NCBI GenBank assembly: GCA_021809235.1
Contig: JAKBAG010000003.1
Span: forward strand, 1-34,728
Length of the DNA stretch: 34,728 bases
From: Acidobacteriota bacterium
Lineage (GTDB): Bacteria > Acidobacteriota > Terriglobia > Terriglobales > Acidobacteriaceae
Reading direction: 5' to 3'
Both the position numbers and the translations under genes were made by a program. The notes under the pieces are model-generated. The model was not told where the DNA came from. It searched no databases and saw only the letters and a list, made by a program, of their open reading frames with translations. Of this stretch, positions 33,842-34,728 are shown one piece after another; the stretch's first letter is position 1, and each line of letters begins with the position of its first letter.

Positions 33842-34501
33842 ATGACCCTCCCCCACTCCTACTCCATCCCCAATCTGTATCCCATTCTCGACGCGGGCAT
33901 TCTTCCGACTCAGGCAGAGGCCCGCGTGGAGTTTCTCACGCAGCTCGGCAGGGAACTGGCCGCTACTGACCTCATGCTGCTCGAATACCGGAATAAGCGG
34001 GATACCGACGCTCAGGTCTTTGCCGACGCTCAGATTCTGCGCGCGCTGCTGCCAGCCGACCATGTCCGTCTTGTTCTCGATGATCGTGTCGACGTAGCCC
34101 TTGCCGCAGGATTCGATGGCGTTCATGTGGACGCAGGAGATTTGCCGCCGCTTGCCGCACGTGCCCTGCTCGGCAAGGAGCGCATCGTCGGCACCTCTGC
34201 CAGCAGCGAAACTGCGCTTACTGCCGCTCTCGCCCAACCAGTCGATTACATCGCTTTCGGCCCGATTTTCCCCACCACGACCAAGCAGACCGATGCGACC
34301 CCCATCGGGATCAATGGCGTCCGCCGCTTTCGCGCACTCGCTGGCAACGCGCCGGTACTCGTTGCCGCCGCAGGCATCACGCTGGACACTGCCCCCGCCA
34401 TCCTTGCAGCAGGCGCAAGTGCCGTTGCCGTCTCGGCTGCCATCTTTCGCGCAGAAAATCCCGCAGCCGAGATTTGCAAATGGCTGAAAGTGCTGGCGTA
34501 A
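33842..34501 (+). CDS. thiE: Thiamine-phosphate synthase-like protein
   Basis: ThiE couples HMP pyrophosphate and thiazole phosphate to make thiamine phosphate. The 219-residue protein has the TIM-barrel order: YRNKRDTDAQ (49-58), LVLDDRVDVALAAGFDGVHVD (the FDGVHV strand), IVGTSASS, DYIAFGPIFPTTTK (135-148) and a final glycine-rich phosphate loop VLVAAAGIT with GASAVAVSAAIF. Several normally fixed positions are changed: GVHVDAGD where GVHLGQxD is usual, GTSASS where GxSxH is usual, and AAAGI for AIGGI. Gene placement 15 bp after the DinB-fold gene and the terminator downstream suggest an end-of-operon position. Fold is secure; full ThiE activity is less so. No TPP riboswitch was seen upstream. 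Confidence 0.8.
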   Translation: MTLPHSYSIPNLYPILDAGILPTQAEARVEFLTQLGRELAATDLMLLEYRNKRDTDAQVFADAQILRALLPADHVRLVLDDRVDVALAAGFDGVHVDAGDLPPLAARALLGKERIVGTSASSETALTAALAQPVDYIAFGPIFPTTTKQTDATPIGINGVRRFRALAGNAPVLVAAAGITLDTAPAILAAGASAVAVSAAIFRAENPAAEICKWLKVLA

Positions 34502-34594
34502 TCGTCACAAAGCGACGCAAGACTCCGGACGAAAAATAATCTTCTCGAAGTGGCATGGAATTATTCGATTTCTGCCATACTTGTCCCCAGATTG

Positions 34595-34635
34595 CAAAAC
34601 CGCGTTGGGCACTCTGCCCGACGCGGTTTTGTTTT
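34595..34635. terminator. Bidirectional terminator hairpin
   Basis: CAAAACCGCGT (34595-34605) pairs exactly with ACGCGGTTTTG (34621-34631); inner GGGC/GCCC extends the stem around an ACTCT loop. TTTTCC follows on the rightward strand, and the symmetric A/T-ends give a run on the leftward strand too. It lies between thiE and the opposing gene at the right edge. Confidence 0.85.
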
Positions 34636-34660
34636 CCATCCAATTTCCTGGGAGGTGGAG

Positions 34661-34728
34661 TCAGTGCTGCAAGCCAAACGGACGCTCGAAGTGCCAGACC
34701 AGCTCGGCATAGCCGAATTGCAGATTCC
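34661..34728 (-). CDS. C-terminal end of a leftward gene (rest off the window)
   Basis: The leftward frame is open from the window edge to TGA (34663-34661). The last residues, read leftward, end AELVWHFERPFGLQH, an aromatic-rich and protein-like tail. The hairpin terminator lies just beyond, as expected for two converging genes. The same codon register on the rightward strand has a GTG at 34664 with GGAGG eight bases upstream and stays open to the edge, so a rightward gene start is the alternative. The family is unknown. Confidence 0.5.
   Translation of the reverse strand, partial: NLQFGYAELVWHFERPFGLQH

Overview
The window is about 34.7 kb of bacterial chromosome, GC-rich and densely coding. 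Gene content and protein style fit a member of the Acidobacteriota (Terriglobia/Acidobacteriaceae-like). That placement is inference from overall impression; there is no rRNA gene here to confirm it. GTG and TTG starts are common (cvpA, the HAD phosphatase, the first recombinase, one permease, efp). I see no tRNA, rRNA, CRISPR array, insertion sequence or prophage module. Most of the window is housekeeping and envelope functions.

Layout. 1-7.1 kb is leftward: a secreted/membrane protein of unknown function, then smc (chromosome condensation), purC (purine synthesis) and a CvpA-like membrane protein that runs off the left edge. The smc upstream region carries a perfect DnaA box and two inverted repeats, and a CRP/FNR-type palindrome lies between smc and purC. 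7.4-10 kb holds an NRAMP-superfamily transporter whose metal-site residues match the Mg2+-type NRMT branch, converging on a MutT-like Nudix hydrolase and a HAD phosphatase. 10.1-15.9 kb is rightward: two tyrosine recombinases with ATGA overlap (a XerC/XerD-like pair), leuS and a coupled membrane protein. 15.8-18.6 kb is leftward: a PDZ/S41 processing protease and a secreted NUP-family protein. 18.9-21.8 kb is rightward: a periplasmic SurA/PpiC isomerase with an unusual 270-residue lysine-rich tail and a YhaM-type OB-fold/HD exonuclease, each followed by a hairpin terminator. 21.9-25 kb is leftward: two adjacent APC amino-acid permeases. 25.2-34.5 kb is mainly rightward: an acyl-CoA ligase, EF-P with an EfpL/YeiP-like loop, a PPi-type phosphofructokinase, a small excisionase-type HTH protein, a proline peptidase, accB-accC, a DinB-fold protein and thiE. 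A small membrane protein opposes the acyl-CoA ligase.

How the genes relate. efp, pepP, accB and accC form an old conserved neighbourhood seen in many bacteria; here it is interrupted by the phosphofructokinase and the HTH gene. The protease and chaperone genes diverge from a shared 240-bp region and both act on envelope proteins. Acyl-CoA ligase and AccB/AccC are both lipid-metabolism functions, but they are not in one operon.

No clear-cut new defence or mobile system was found. The observations most worth a second look are the NRMT-like transporter, the smc upstream region, the coupled recombinase pair, the EF-P loop, and the basic repeat tail on the isomerase.
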